A stretch of 64,000 nt of DNA from an uncultured Roseburia sp. (GCA_910587865.1 CAJUNX010000009.1:1-64000); one strand, 5' to 3'. Positions 42,626-52,229 are shown, counted from the stretch's first letter. Notes: generated by a model from the letters alone, not told the origin. Made by a program: numbers and translations.

Positions 42626-42673
42626 TTCGTCTCCATAATAATTTATTATTGTTTGTATACATAGAAAGACATT

Positions 42674-43534
42674 TTATTTTCTATCAAATGCATCTACATA
42701 TGAATGATTGCTACAATTATATACTTTACATCCTTTCTTATTTGCGTACTTATTTAACGTCCTGAAAGACTTTAAACTAAAAAAATTCGCTTCGCAAATG
42801 CCCACAAAGTCATTCTTATATGCATTTTCTTTTTTATCAGGATCATAAAAATGTATATCTTCATTGCTCAGTTTGTTCTTTTCAATGCGAACCCCTTCAT
42901 GCTGACTCATATCTACTCCATACACATATATTTTCTTATATCCCAATCGAATCCCTGTTTGTATGGCATACACTGCTACCGTTCTTGTCTCTGGCACAGC
43001 AAGATTATGATCAAACAAAAAGCCTCTGAATCGTGAATAAACCCCATCTATCATATAATTTGTTAATCTTATCTCTTTAATCTTTTTATTCTCCAGCAGC
43101 AAAGATTCATCCCTGTACATAAAAGCAATCATATTCCAATTTATCTGATTCATTATCTCTCTTAGATCTTTTGTAGCTTTCACTTTTCCCGGATCAGGAT
43201 GTTTCTTATCATAAAGCATTACATCTGTACCAAAATAATATTGAGGTTTTAACTTATCAAAATATTCACTATACAATGGGAAATAATTCATACAAGCAAA
43301 ATCACAATTTTTACTTTGAGAAATTGCTTCTATCTGCCCAGAAATACTAGGTCCGTTTGCAATTATAACTAACGAATCATTCCTCTTTAAAAATTCGTAT
43401 TTTTTGGTGCTTGTACATGGAATTCCATATCTGACAAGTCCTACAATAAATTCAAAAAACCATGCTTCTACCCACAGAAATCTTTTGAATGCTCTGTCTG
43501 CAATTGCAGGATAAAGTTTTTCATTATAACCCAT
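42674..43534 (-). CDS. GT42-like glycosyltransferase (sialyltransferase/DUF115 fold)
   Basis: The 286-residue protein has SLVIIANGPSISGQIEAIS near residue 49 and FACMNYFPLYSEYFDKLKPQYYFGTD. TRTVAVYAIQTGIRLGYKKIYVYGVDMSQHEG and a C-terminal LNKYANKKGCKVYNCSNHSYVDAF follow. This order matches bacterial GT42 sialyltransferases and the related DUF115/motility-factor transferases, which use CMP-activated nonulosonic acids. It lies directly beside the CMP-activation module, supporting a CMP-donor. The start is ATG 43534, behind AAGGAAGAG; the GTG at 43552 is less likely. Confidence 0.72.
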   Translation of the reverse strand: MGYNEKLYPAIADRAFKRFLWVEAWFFEFIVGLVRYGIPCTSTKKYEFLKRNDSLVIIANGPSISGQIEAISQSKNCDFACMNYFPLYSEYFDKLKPQYYFGTDVMLYDKKHPDPGKVKATKDLREIMNQINWNMIAFMYRDESLLLENKKIKEIRLTNYMIDGVYSRFRGFLFDHNLAVPETRTVAVYAIQTGIRLGYKKIYVYGVDMSQHEGVRIEKNKLSNEDIHFYDPDKKENAYKNDFVGICEANFFSLKSFRTLNKYANKKGCKVYNCSNHSYVDAFDRK

Positions 43535-43548
43535 TATAACTCTTCCTT

Positions 43549-44022
43549 TCACTTGATCATTCTAATCTTTTTTGCAGGAACTCCTGCCACAACAGAATAT
43601 GGTTCCACATCATCTACTACCACTGCGTTCGCTCCAATTGCAGAGTGCTTTCCTATAATTATTCCACCTAACAAAACCGCTCCGGCACCTATTTTTACAC
43701 TGTCTTCAACTATAGGAACCTCCAGCTCCATATCATTAACCTGACGGACAGCTTTTCTCCTCTGCCCCGGCAAATTATCAATCCCTCCCAATGTTACATT
43801 CTGAGCAATCACACAATTTCTTCCTATTTTACACTTATTATGGATAACTACTCCCATTCCTCCATATCCTAATTCTGTTCCCTCACCAATTTCTGTAACA
43901 TAACTAATATGGCAATTATAAAGCAGATTAAAAAAACTCATCCATTTGCGCAGATACCATTTATCTCCCTTTTTTTGATACCTCTTTCTAGCTATTCTAT
44001 ATGCTCTTATTACACCAATCAT
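43549..44022 (-). CDS. Left-handed beta-helix acetyltransferase (CysE/WbbJ-like)
   Basis: The 157-residue hexapeptide-repeat transferase has ELGYGGMGVVIHNKCKIGRNCVIAQNVTLGG, VPIVEDSVKIGAGAVLLGGIIIGKHSAIGANAVVVDDV and PYSVVAGVPAKKIR. The start overlaps the wecE stop by four bases. Because wecE makes an amino sugar, this enzyme is a plausible replacement for WecD, N-acetylating TDP-Fuc4N. Serine O-acetyltransferase similarity is general to the fold and does not prove that role. Confidence 0.85.
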   Translation of the reverse strand: MIGVIRAYRIARKRYQKKGDKWYLRKWMSFFNLLYNCHISYVTEIGEGTELGYGGMGVVIHNKCKIGRNCVIAQNVTLGGIDNLPGQRRKAVRQVNDMELEVPIVEDSVKIGAGAVLLGGIIIGKHSAIGANAVVVDDVEPYSVVAGVPAKKIRMIK

Positions 44023-45167
44023 CCTGTAATACCTTTCGCATTCTCATAAAATTCGAATATTTTTTCACATACATACTCTACCTGATCTTCCGTCAGCTTA
44101 TTATGCATTGGCAACCGCAAAATTCTCAGACTTTCTTTTGTTGTGTATATATCTTTTCCTGCAAATCGACCATATTTTTTCCCTGATGGTGCACTATGGA
44201 GCGGTATGTAATGAAATACAGTATGAATCTGATTCACTTTTAAAAAACTTATTAATCGAATTCGCTCATCCTCATCTTTTACCTTGATATAGAACATATG
44301 GGCATTATGGATACAATGATCCGGCACCACCGGAGCTTCAAGTATTCCTCTATTGAATAAGGGACTTAATAATTCATAGTATTTATTCCAAAGCAAAAGC
44401 CGATGATGATTAATTTCTTCTGCTTTTTCTAACTGTCCCCAAAGATAAGCCATATTAAGTTCACTAGGTAAATACGATGATCCTATACCAACCCAGGAAT
44501 ACTTATCAACTTCGCCTCTGTAAAATTTACTCCTGTTGGTTCCTTTTTCTCTTAAAATTTCTGCCCGTTCTTTGCAGGAATCATCTTTTAACAATAGTGC
44601 CCCGCCCTCTCCCATGGAATAATTCTTTGTTTCATGAAAGCTGAAACACCCAAAATCTCCTATTGTTCCAAGGGCCTGTCCTTTATAACTGCTCATCATT
44701 CCCTGTGCCGCGTCTTCAATCACAATCAGATTATACTTATTTGCGATATCCATTATTGTATCCATTTCACAGCTTACCCCGGCATAATGCACCACTGCTA
44801 TTGCCTTTGTTTTATCAGTAATTGCAGCCTCAATTAATCTCTCGTCGATATTCATTGTGTCCGGTCTTATATCAACAAAAACCAGCTTTGCTCCTCTCAT
44901 TACAAAAGCATCAGCTGTTGATGCAAACGTATAGGAAGGCATCAGCACCTCATCTCCTTCCTGTATATTTGAAAGAAATGCTGCCATTTCAAGCGCATGC
45001 GTACATGATGTCGTAAAAAGACACTTAGCTGTTTTTGTTTGTTTTTCAATCCATCCACTGCACTTCCTGGTGAAAGAACCATCACCACAAATATGATTAC
45101 TTCTTATTGCCTCCTGAATATAATCCAGTGATTTATCTACATATAATGGCTCATTAAATTCTATCAT
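44019..45167 (-). CDS. wecE: TDP-4-keto-6-deoxyglucose aminotransferase (WecE/RffA)
   Basis: The 382-residue DegT-family PLP enzyme resembles enterobacterial WecE along its whole length: SNHICGDGSFTRKCSGWIE, VLMPSYTFASTADAFVMRGAK, RPDTMNIDERLIEAAITDKTK, EDAAQGMMSSYKGQALGTIG and HYIPLHSAPSGKKYG. The PLP lysine is in SFHETKNYS (Lys 181). It makes TDP-4-amino-4,6-dideoxygalactose. GGAGG precedes the ATG. RmlA/RmlB, needed to make its substrate, are not in the window. Confidence 0.9.
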   Translation of the reverse strand: MIEFNEPLYVDKSLDYIQEAIRSNHICGDGSFTRKCSGWIEKQTKTAKCLFTTSCTHALEMAAFLSNIQEGDEVLMPSYTFASTADAFVMRGAKLVFVDIRPDTMNIDERLIEAAITDKTKAIAVVHYAGVSCEMDTIMDIANKYNLIVIEDAAQGMMSSYKGQALGTIGDFGCFSFHETKNYSMGEGGALLLKDDSCKERAEILREKGTNRSKFYRGEVDKYSWVGIGSSYLPSELNMAYLWGQLEKAEEINHHRLLLWNKYYELLSPLFNRGILEAPVVPDHCIHNAHMFYIKVKDEDERIRLISFLKVNQIHTVFHYIPLHSAPSGKKYGRFAGKDIYTTKESLRILRLPMHNKLTEDQVEYVCEKIFEFYENAKGITG

Positions 45168-45185
45168 TTCTCCTCCAAATAATTT

Positions 45186-45965
45186 TCAATCTGCAAGCTT
45201 TGTTTTCCTGGCGATGCAACCACCATTCCAATCATTACCTGACAGCTTTTTCGTATCCATCCATTTAAAAAAGCGGATATCATCAAACCCGTTTACTCTC
45301 ATCGCATATTCCAATTCCATCATCGTAAAATATCTCATATTCTCATGTATCTCAAAAGAATCCGAATCTTCAGCGTTCTGAATAATATAGTAATAATCGA
45401 GCTTTAAACAGTTACAATCAGGATTTAATGTTGCATTTGATATTCTGGATATTTCATGATTTTTTACAGATTTTTTCACATGCCTTGGCTTAAGACCATT
45501 AAAAAAGAGTGCCGGCGCATTATAAAAATTATAAAGGAATACGCCTCCCACTCTTAATTTGCGATTTATATTTTTTAAATAACTATCAAATGACTCATTA
45601 TCTGTCTGATACCCAATTACATGACTAAGAGATATTACGGCATCATACTTTTCATTGATTTCATCCCAGCTCCTTATATCCGCGACCTCAAATTCATTTT
45701 GCGGTGCAGAGTGCTTTTTCTTTGCATATTCCACCATATCAGCACTAATATCAATACCATAAATGTGTTCAAACTTTGCAGAAAGCATTTCATCATGGTA
45801 TCCTGTCCCACTCCCAACATCCAGCACTCTGCGAATCTGCTGCTGTTCCTGTAGCAATGTATTCAATATAAATTGCGTTTCTTTTTCTAATTTCCCTTTA
45901 TCAAGAAAGAAATCATCATAATATTCAACGATGTTTCCTTCAAAAGATGATTTTAGTGCCTTCAT
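45186..45965 (-). CDS. SAM-dependent methyltransferase
   Basis: This 259-residue class I methyltransferase has RVLDVGSGTGYHDEMLSA (SAM loop), IYGIDISADMVEYAKKK, VADIRSWDEINEKYDAVISLSHVIGY and RVGGVFLYNFYN. It resembles enzymes that methylate sugars or lipid-linked intermediates, but the acceptor is unknown. ATG 45965 has GGAGG five bases upstream. It lies between the ABC flippase and wecE, so it probably decorates the glycan. Confidence 0.8.
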   Translation of the reverse strand: MKALKSSFEGNIVEYYDDFFLDKGKLEKETQFILNTLLQEQQQIRRVLDVGSGTGYHDEMLSAKFEHIYGIDISADMVEYAKKKHSAPQNEFEVADIRSWDEINEKYDAVISLSHVIGYQTDNESFDSYLKNINRKLRVGGVFLYNFYNAPALFFNGLKPRHVKKSVKNHEISRISNATLNPDCNCLKLDYYYIIQNAEDSDSFEIHENMRYFTMMELEYAMRVNGFDDIRFFKWMDTKKLSGNDWNGGCIARKTKLAD

Positions 45966-45985
45966 ACTTTCCTCCAAAAGATAAA

Positions 45986-47710
45986 CTATAATATAAGACC
46001 TGTCTCATTTAATGTTCCATTCTCCAATTTATATACCCTGTCACAACCCGATAACGTAGATAATCTATGAGCAATTATTATCATTGTCTTTTTTCCTTTT
46101 AAAGAATCTATTGATTCCATTAATTCCTTTTCGGTAGCATTGTCCAATGCAGAAGTCGCCTCATCTAATACCAAAAGCGCAGGATCTGAATATAATGCTC
46201 TTGCTATTCCCAAACGCTGCCTCTGTCCTCCCGACAAACGCACACCTCTGTCTCCGACTTCTGTATCTAAACCTTCCGGCAGATCCTTTATGAGATCGCT
46301 AAGCTGTGCTTCTCTGATAACGCCATCTATTTTTTCTTTGTCAATAACTTCTGCGCCAAAGACTATGTTATTAATGATCGTATCATCCAAAAGATTTATT
46401 TGCTGAGGTATATAACCGACATTAAGCTGATACCGCTCATTAGCGTCATTTATCTCAGTTCCATCCCAAACGATTACCCCTTCAACGCTGTCTAATAACC
46501 CCAATAGCAGGTTTACAAGTGTGGTCTTTCCTGTGCCGGACTCCCCGATAATTCCTATTGTTTCACCTGAACGTATCTTAAAATTTAAATTTTTAAATAT
46601 ATATCTTTCTGCATCCGGATATTTATATGAAATATTTATCATACAGATTTCATTTTTAAGTTCTGTAATTCTATTTCTCTTAATTCTCGGTTGCGATATA
46701 TTTGATTCCAATGCATCCCTGACATGATCAATTGATGTTGCAAAATATTTGATATCATTGAATCCTGCACTGATCCTGTTTGCACTTGGAAGAATGCGTA
46801 CAGCAGCTAAAACAAATGCAGATAGCTGTGGCACCAGTTCTGCGAAATCCATTCCGATTACAAAATAAAGACAGAGAACGATCATAACCCCTGACACGGT
46901 GGCACCTTCAATTACAAGTCTTGGCGCGTTATTCAATGCCATATATTTGTAGTCTGCCTGATTGAACAGATAAAGCTTTTGCTCATACGATTTCTTAAAG
47001 AACTTCTCCCTGTTCATAACTTTTATTTCTTTGATATTATCAACCGTCTGCAGGATCCACTGGTTTAATTTACCCGTATAATCACTCTTAATTTTACCGT
47101 TTCTCACGATCCTGTTATTAAGTAATTTATACATTACCAGCATGCATACTGATATAATGAACATACAGGAAACAGCAACTAAAGGGTTAATTATGACCAG
47201 TGCCATAATAAGAAAAGCACTGATAAACAGTTCTGTTGCAACTGATAGTAATGCTATAAAAACGTTATATACCAAATACGCGTCTGACATTATATTTCTC
47301 TGTATATCCCCTGTATTTATGCTTAGATAATACTCATATCCTGAATCAATACATTTTTTATAGATTTTATCCTGCAGAATTCTTCTTATATCACTCGAAT
47401 ACTTGATTTGAAACTTCGTCTCATAATACAAAAAGACATTTTTTATAATAAACAAAGCTGCAATAAACAGAAACATTACAATGACGATCTCTTTTGGACT
47501 GTTAATACGAATAATCTTATTGATAGCATTATATATTTCAGAACCAGCTATTTTTTCTTCATCCATAACAAAGCTTACCAACGGTATCAGCATCGACACG
47601 CTAAATGTTTCAATAATCGCTCCCATAAACATAAGAAATATCACAATCGGGATTCTTTTTATCTGATCTTTTGGTATTACCGAAAATAAATTTTTTATAA
47701 TTCTGATCAT
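45986..47710 (-). CDS. PglK/MsbA-type ABC exporter (probable lipid-linked glycan flippase)
   Basis: The 574-residue half transporter has a six-helix N-terminal domain and a nucleotide-binding domain. The latter has Walker A GESGTGKTT (389-397), signature LSGGQRQR (492-499), Walker B ALLVLDEATSALD and the H-loop IIIAHRLSTL. PglK-like proteins flip lipid-linked oligosaccharides. Its start overlaps the heparinase-like gene by four bases. A second, Wzx-like flippase ends at the right edge of the window, so the locus may have two export routes or this may carry another cargo. Confidence 0.86.
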   Translation of the reverse strand: MIRIIKNLFSVIPKDQIKRIPIVIFLMFMGAIIETFSVSMLIPLVSFVMDEEKIAGSEIYNAINKIIRINSPKEIVIVMFLFIAALFIIKNVFLYYETKFQIKYSSDIRRILQDKIYKKCIDSGYEYYLSINTGDIQRNIMSDAYLVYNVFIALLSVATELFISAFLIMALVIINPLVAVSCMFIISVCMLVMYKLLNNRIVRNGKIKSDYTGKLNQWILQTVDNIKEIKVMNREKFFKKSYEQKLYLFNQADYKYMALNNAPRLVIEGATVSGVMIVLCLYFVIGMDFAELVPQLSAFVLAAVRILPSANRISAGFNDIKYFATSIDHVRDALESNISQPRIKRNRITELKNEICMINISYKYPDAERYIFKNLNFKIRSGETIGIIGESGTGKTTLVNLLLGLLDSVEGVIVWDGTEINDANERYQLNVGYIPQQINLLDDTIINNIVFGAEVIDKEKIDGVIREAQLSDLIKDLPEGLDTEVGDRGVRLSGGQRQRLGIARALYSDPALLVLDEATSALDNATEKELMESIDSLKGKKTMIIIAHRLSTLSGCDRVYKLENGTLNETGLIL

Positions 47711-49749
47711 TTAATAAATTCCTCTATTTTCTTTCTGATCGCACGCTTATCCCCTTCTATCATCCCATATGATGCAGACAGAATATGCTCTGGCTCTTCA
47801 TCCACAAAAAAATTATCATCACTGTGATCCAAAATCATTATCTTATGATCCGTCACCTGTATTTCTCTTACATGTTCATACAGATCATTCCTATATAACA
47901 CAGCGATATGATCATCTGTCAATCCGACGACTTCCCTGTAATCTCTTGTACTGTAAGAAAAATAATCCTTCATATCCTTTTGCTCATGAATATGCTGCGG
48001 GACATGATACAGACTCTGTGATCGAAATAAATCCCGCAACCCCTTCACTGCGGTATAGGCGAAAGTCCCTCCGCTGCCGTGATCTTCCTTCCCGTCAACC
48101 TCCAGAGTCCAGGACAGAGAATCATTGTGGCTGTGTCCGAATTCATTATTAATTCCATAATGAAAAAGGAAAGAAAACCGTTTTCCTTTTATAACAAAAA
48201 AACCCATTCCCGTATTGTTATAGGTTTCCATCTTCATATTTTCTTTCTCTGCAACCGGTATCTCTAATGAGAAAGCAGAATTATATTTGTATTGCCAATT
48301 CGCTCTTTTCTGCTCCTTAATCCAAAGCTCTTCTTTTCCCGCAAATCGTTTCCCTTTTTCCGTCTGCCCGGATGTTCCGCCTGCTATGGAAGAGACAAGC
48401 CCCGCCTCCAAACCTGAATTATCATACTCCCCCAATAATCCGTTTGTATATTCGATCAGACTATTCAGATTTTCCGTATCCTCAAGAAAGAACACCCCGT
48501 CTTTATACCGTTTCGCGTATCCCTTTAAATTGATATACGTCTCTTCTGCTTCCTGATTTGAAATATATCTCCCATAGGATACACTTTTAATAAATCTTCC
48601 GGCATCACAATCACCGAAGCTGTGAAATGTATGATCTGACTTTCTCAATGCTTCTGCGACATCTTTATTTGCATATATGATTTCCCATATATCTTCCGGA
48701 ACCTCCACACCATTCCGAATAAGAATTGCCGCTGCAAACACAAGCATCTCGGCCGTCAGGCGAAAATACCCGGTTGTTCCCTCATAATGTCCTCCGGCAG
48801 TAAAAAACTGCCGCTTCGTCTCCCGAAAAAATTCTCTGTATGCAAATCGGAAAATATCTTCCAGCTTTCGCGTTCTTTTCTGCAAATAACCTATGGCAAA
48901 AATAAGGCCTGCAAGATCCGCGTAATAATGATTTCCACTGCGTCCGCCGCTCAGCCGCTTTTCTAAATTGTGATAAATAAAATAAATGTGCTGAACTGTA
49001 AGGATTCGAATCATTCTGTCAAAATCATCATCCAAAATACGGTTTACATCTGCCTGCTTTACAATGTCATAGGACAGCAGAATGTTACTGATTCTGATTG
49101 CCGCCTCCATTGCAAGAACCCAGTGAATCCCCGTTCCTACCGGATTCCCGAGATAAAAATCCATCAGTAAATCCTTAAATCTGCGGATATACCGGTTCTT
49201 TTCCCGAATGTCACCATCTGATTTACTGATAAAGAAAGAAAAAGGAACCAAAAAGTTTAACCGGCCTAATTCCCAGCAGTTTTTTACATCAACACAGAGC
49301 GGCGAATGAATACACTCGTTCTCATCGAAATAATCGGATCTCCAGATATATCCTGTCTTTATATCCCTGTTCCAAAAAAACTCTTTATAATCATCAGAAA
49401 AACGATATCTGTTTTCATGTTTTTCACTACTGGTACTGACAGATTCTTTTGTGTAGCTGATGCCAAACAATCCCAAAGGATCCTCTTCACCGGAACACCG
49501 CACATACCCGCTTCCCAAAATATTGACGCGACCTTCCATCAGCATTTCAGAAACATATTTTATGTCGTCTGACAAAGGTCCGGGTTCCCGTATCCCGACC
49601 AGGCTGTTCAGCCTGCAGTGCTCTGCTATCTCCTCACATTTTTTATAATTAATGATCTTATTAACAGCCGTAGATTTTCCAAGCAGTTTATATGCGAAAA
49701 TATTTCTCAGTCGGATCAGAGAAGCCCTGTTCTCTATTTTAATTTTCAT
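47707..49749 (-). CDS. Heparinase II/III-family polysaccharide lyase
   Basis: About 680 residues. The N-terminal alpha/alpha toroid has YWRSDYFDENECIHSPLCVDVKNCWELGRLNFLVPF-like packing residues and SGGRSGNHYYADLAGLIFAIGYL. The C-terminal beta domain has GINNEFGHSHNDSLSWTLEVDGKE and GSGGTFAYTAVKGLRDLFRSQSLYHV, which are family signatures. No signal peptide is obvious. Such enzymes are common in surface-glycan loci carrying uronic acids and may trim or release chains. ATG 49749 is taken as start although its ribosome site is weak (GAAAGAAAAAGA); a TTG at 49791 is possible. Confidence 0.85.
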   Translation of the reverse strand: MKIKIENRASLIRLRNIFAYKLLGKSTAVNKIINYKKCEEIAEHCRLNSLVGIREPGPLSDDIKYVSEMLMEGRVNILGSGYVRCSGEEDPLGLFGISYTKESVSTSSEKHENRYRFSDDYKEFFWNRDIKTGYIWRSDYFDENECIHSPLCVDVKNCWELGRLNFLVPFSFFISKSDGDIREKNRYIRRFKDLLMDFYLGNPVGTGIHWVLAMEAAIRISNILLSYDIVKQADVNRILDDDFDRMIRILTVQHIYFIYHNLEKRLSGGRSGNHYYADLAGLIFAIGYLQKRTRKLEDIFRFAYREFFRETKRQFFTAGGHYEGTTGYFRLTAEMLVFAAAILIRNGVEVPEDIWEIIYANKDVAEALRKSDHTFHSFGDCDAGRFIKSVSYGRYISNQEAEETYINLKGYAKRYKDGVFFLEDTENLNSLIEYTNGLLGEYDNSGLEAGLVSSIAGGTSGQTEKGKRFAGKEELWIKEQKRANWQYKYNSAFSLEIPVAEKENMKMETYNNTGMGFFVIKGKRFSFLFHYGINNEFGHSHNDSLSWTLEVDGKEDHGSGGTFAYTAVKGLRDLFRSQSLYHVPQHIHEQKDMKDYFSYSTRDYREVVGLTDDHIAVLYRNDLYEHVREIQVTDHKIMILDHSDDNFFVDEEPEHILSASYGMIEGDKRAIRKKIEEFIK

Positions 49750-49762
49750 TCTTTTTCTTTCA

Positions 49763-50983
49763 TCAAAGGTGGATAACCCCCGCTCCTTCAATTACGTTTC
49801 TGCAGTCAAGAACAATTTTATTTTTCATTCTTCTTTGTTCCTTTATTATTTCATCATGAGCAACCATGATAACTACGAAATCAATATCCTCTAAAAATTC
49901 ATCCAAATCATGGTATTGATGTTCCACAACATCTTCTGTAATCAACGGATCATACACCTTTAACGGATATCCCAAATGCTTCTCCTGCGATTCCAGCAAC
50001 TGAAGTGTTGGCGACTCTCTCATATCATCAACATTTTCTTTATAGGTAAGACCATAAAGGCCGATGCGGCTCAGATCCTTTATGCCCTTCTCTTTCATTA
50101 TGTCGTAAATTCTATGAAGGACAAAAGCCGGCATAGCATCATTTGTTTCCATGGCCTCGTTTATCACATTAGCCAGATGCGGATAGTCTCCCACCAGAAA
50201 CCATGGATCAACTGATATACAATGACCTCCAACTCCGGGACCCGGCTGAAGAATATTGACACGCGGATGCATATTGCAGATACGGATGATCTCATAGACA
50301 TTCATCTTGTCATAACGACAGATTTTTGCCAGTTCGTTTGCAAAGGCTATATTAACCGCTCTGTAGGTATTTTCCACAACTTTTGTCATCTCGGCTGTTC
50401 TGATATCCGTAACAACGATTTCCCCCTCGCAGAACGCTGCATAGAGCGCCTTTATTTTTTCTCCCACATCCCGGTCATCCGCACCAATCGTACGATTGTT
50501 ATGCAGCAGTTCATATACCATGTTTCCCGGTATGATTCGTTCTGGCGCATGAACCAGGCTGATATCCACACCGGTTTCATACCCTGCCGCTTCTATTACG
50601 GGTCTGACAGATTTATCTATCGTACCAGGTGAAACCGTGGATTCGATTACTATCGTTGCTCCAACAGGGCAAACTTTCAGAACCGCCTCCACAGCAGAAA
50701 CAACATATTTTGCATCAACCCTTTTGCTAAACCTGTCATAAGGTGTTGGAACTGAAACGATATAAATATCCGTTTCCTGATATTTATCTGAAAATCTGAT
50801 ACCAGCGTCTATTGCTCTATGAAACAATTCCTCCAAACCATCTTCTTTAAATGTCGTATGTCCGTTCTGTAATGTCTTAACAAGTTCTTTGTTATAATCC
50901 GTTCCCACTACATCAACACCATGTGACGCAAGCATCAGTGCTGTCGGCAGACCGATGTATCCCAATCCGATTACATTTACCAT
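49763..50983 (-). CDS. wecC: UDP-N-acetyl-D-mannosamine dehydrogenase
   Basis: The 406-residue nucleotide-sugar dehydrogenase oxidises UDP-ManNAc to UDP-ManNAcA. It has NVIGLGYIGLPTALMLASHG (NAD loop), VSVPTPYD, ESTVSPGT and APERIIPGN. GPGVGGHCISVDPWFLV contains the catalytic Cys (about 255) in the form typical of the WecC branch. GLTYKENVDDMRESP is also present. ATG 50983 has GAGGTGG eight bases upstream. Together with wecB it supplies the uronic acid that AsnB may amidate. Confidence 0.93.
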   Translation of the reverse strand: MVNVIGLGYIGLPTALMLASHGVDVVGTDYNKELVKTLQNGHTTFKEDGLEELFHRAIDAGIRFSDKYQETDIYIVSVPTPYDRFSKRVDAKYVVSAVEAVLKVCPVGATIVIESTVSPGTIDKSVRPVIEAAGYETGVDISLVHAPERIIPGNMVYELLHNNRTIGADDRDVGEKIKALYAAFCEGEIVVTDIRTAEMTKVVENTYRAVNIAFANELAKICRYDKMNVYEIIRICNMHPRVNILQPGPGVGGHCISVDPWFLVGDYPHLANVINEAMETNDAMPAFVLHRIYDIMKEKGIKDLSRIGLYGLTYKENVDDMRESPTLQLLESQEKHLGYPLKVYDPLITEDVVEHQYHDLDEFLEDIDFVVIMVAHDEIIKEQRRMKNKIVLDCRNVIEGAGVIHL

Positions 50984-51002
50984 AATAAAATCCACCTCTC
51001 TA

Positions 51003-52229
51003 TTATCTCAGGATTTTTTCCGCACAGTATTCTTCTGACAATCTTTTATCTAACTGATACCTTTTTCCTGTCTTTATTTCTCTGAATGCCTCATCAATTG
51101 CTCCCGATATACTCTTCTCATTATTTTCGCAAAGAATATATCTGCCGAAAGAATTAAAATACACTCTCATTTTTTCTTTAAACTCACCATCCAGAATAAT
51201 GATCATCGGTTTCTGATATCCGGCCTGATAGAAAACCTTCCCTGGAATTTGTGTTCCTCTTTTATTGCATATAGAAATCAGAATCGAAGCCTCATCTTCC
51301 ATTCTGCTCACATCTTTTTGCGATAATCTTCCTTTTATTTTTACTGTTTCAGTTTCCACCAGATTGTCTGCTGATCGTCCTGCAATACACAAATTAATAT
51401 TATTTTTTATACAGTATCTATATAGTGGATGTATATTTCTGAAGTGTAATCCATAGTCGCCAAAATATCCGATATATCTTTTATTGCATTCTGAAATCTG
51501 TGCTCTCTTCTCCTGCACATCTGATGCCTGATTTATATACATCATTTTTGATGAATACGCCGGATACTCTCTGATCTGAGCATCCAGTGTAAACGGATTC
51601 GTATAAACAATCCTGTGTGCATACCGAAGCAGTTGTTTTTCTTTATAGCGAATTAACATTTTCCATCGAAAACCCTCTCTCATAACATCGTTAAGCCACG
51701 GATCCCCCCAATACTGAATCCATTTTGAATCGATATTTTTTATTTTTTTATATTTTATAAGCTTAAGAATAATATCATGTGATGATTTCGGATCACTGAC
51801 AGAAATGATTCTGTCATACTTTGTATAGTCTGCATTCAGTTTGGTTACCTGTTTTGAATTCATACATTGTAAATCATACACAAATAAAAATTCAAAAAGA
51901 TTCCGCATCAAATTTTTTATATATCTTCCACATCCTGATCTGCTCTTCCGCTTATTACCTGCCGCTATTCCTCCCCCGGCATCTGCCTGCTTCTTCGCAT
52001 TGAGCCGATCATAAAGATATGTTTTCCTTATTGTATAATAATGATCTATGTTCTCCCTTAAAAACTCTTTTCTGGAATCATCATATGCATAATCCTCCTC
52101 ATCTGCCCTCAGTGTCAGAAGATCACATGTATGACCATTCCTTCTTGCGCCAGAAATAATCCCGCACATCCTGTGTATCGCGCTTGAATTATGAAATATA
52201 GGTGTCATATTTACAAATAATAATCTCAT
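51003..52229 (-). CDS. Glycosyltransferase (family 4-like)
   Basis: The 408-residue protein has GT-B-like features: MRLLFVNMTPIFHNSSAIHRMCGIISGARRNGHTCDLL at the N-terminus, KRYIGYFGDYGLHFRNIHPLYRYC at the second-domain start, and SILISICNKRGTQIPGKVFYQAGYQKPMIII near the end. There the donor-binding Glu is not obvious. The acceptor and donor are unknown. AGGA precedes the ATG. It lies between wecC and the polymerase in an AT-rich stretch. Confidence 0.72.
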   Translation of the reverse strand: MRLLFVNMTPIFHNSSAIHRMCGIISGARRNGHTCDLLTLRADEEDYAYDDSRKEFLRENIDHYYTIRKTYLYDRLNAKKQADAGGGIAAGNKRKSRSGCGRYIKNLMRNLFEFLFVYDLQCMNSKQVTKLNADYTKYDRIISVSDPKSSHDIILKLIKYKKIKNIDSKWIQYWGDPWLNDVMREGFRWKMLIRYKEKQLLRYAHRIVYTNPFTLDAQIREYPAYSSKMMYINQASDVQEKRAQISECNKRYIGYFGDYGLHFRNIHPLYRYCIKNNINLCIAGRSADNLVETETVKIKGRLSQKDVSRMEDEASILISICNKRGTQIPGKVFYQAGYQKPMIIILDGEFKEKMRVYFNSFGRYILCENNEKSISGAIDEAFREIKTGKRYQLDKRLSEEYCAEKILR

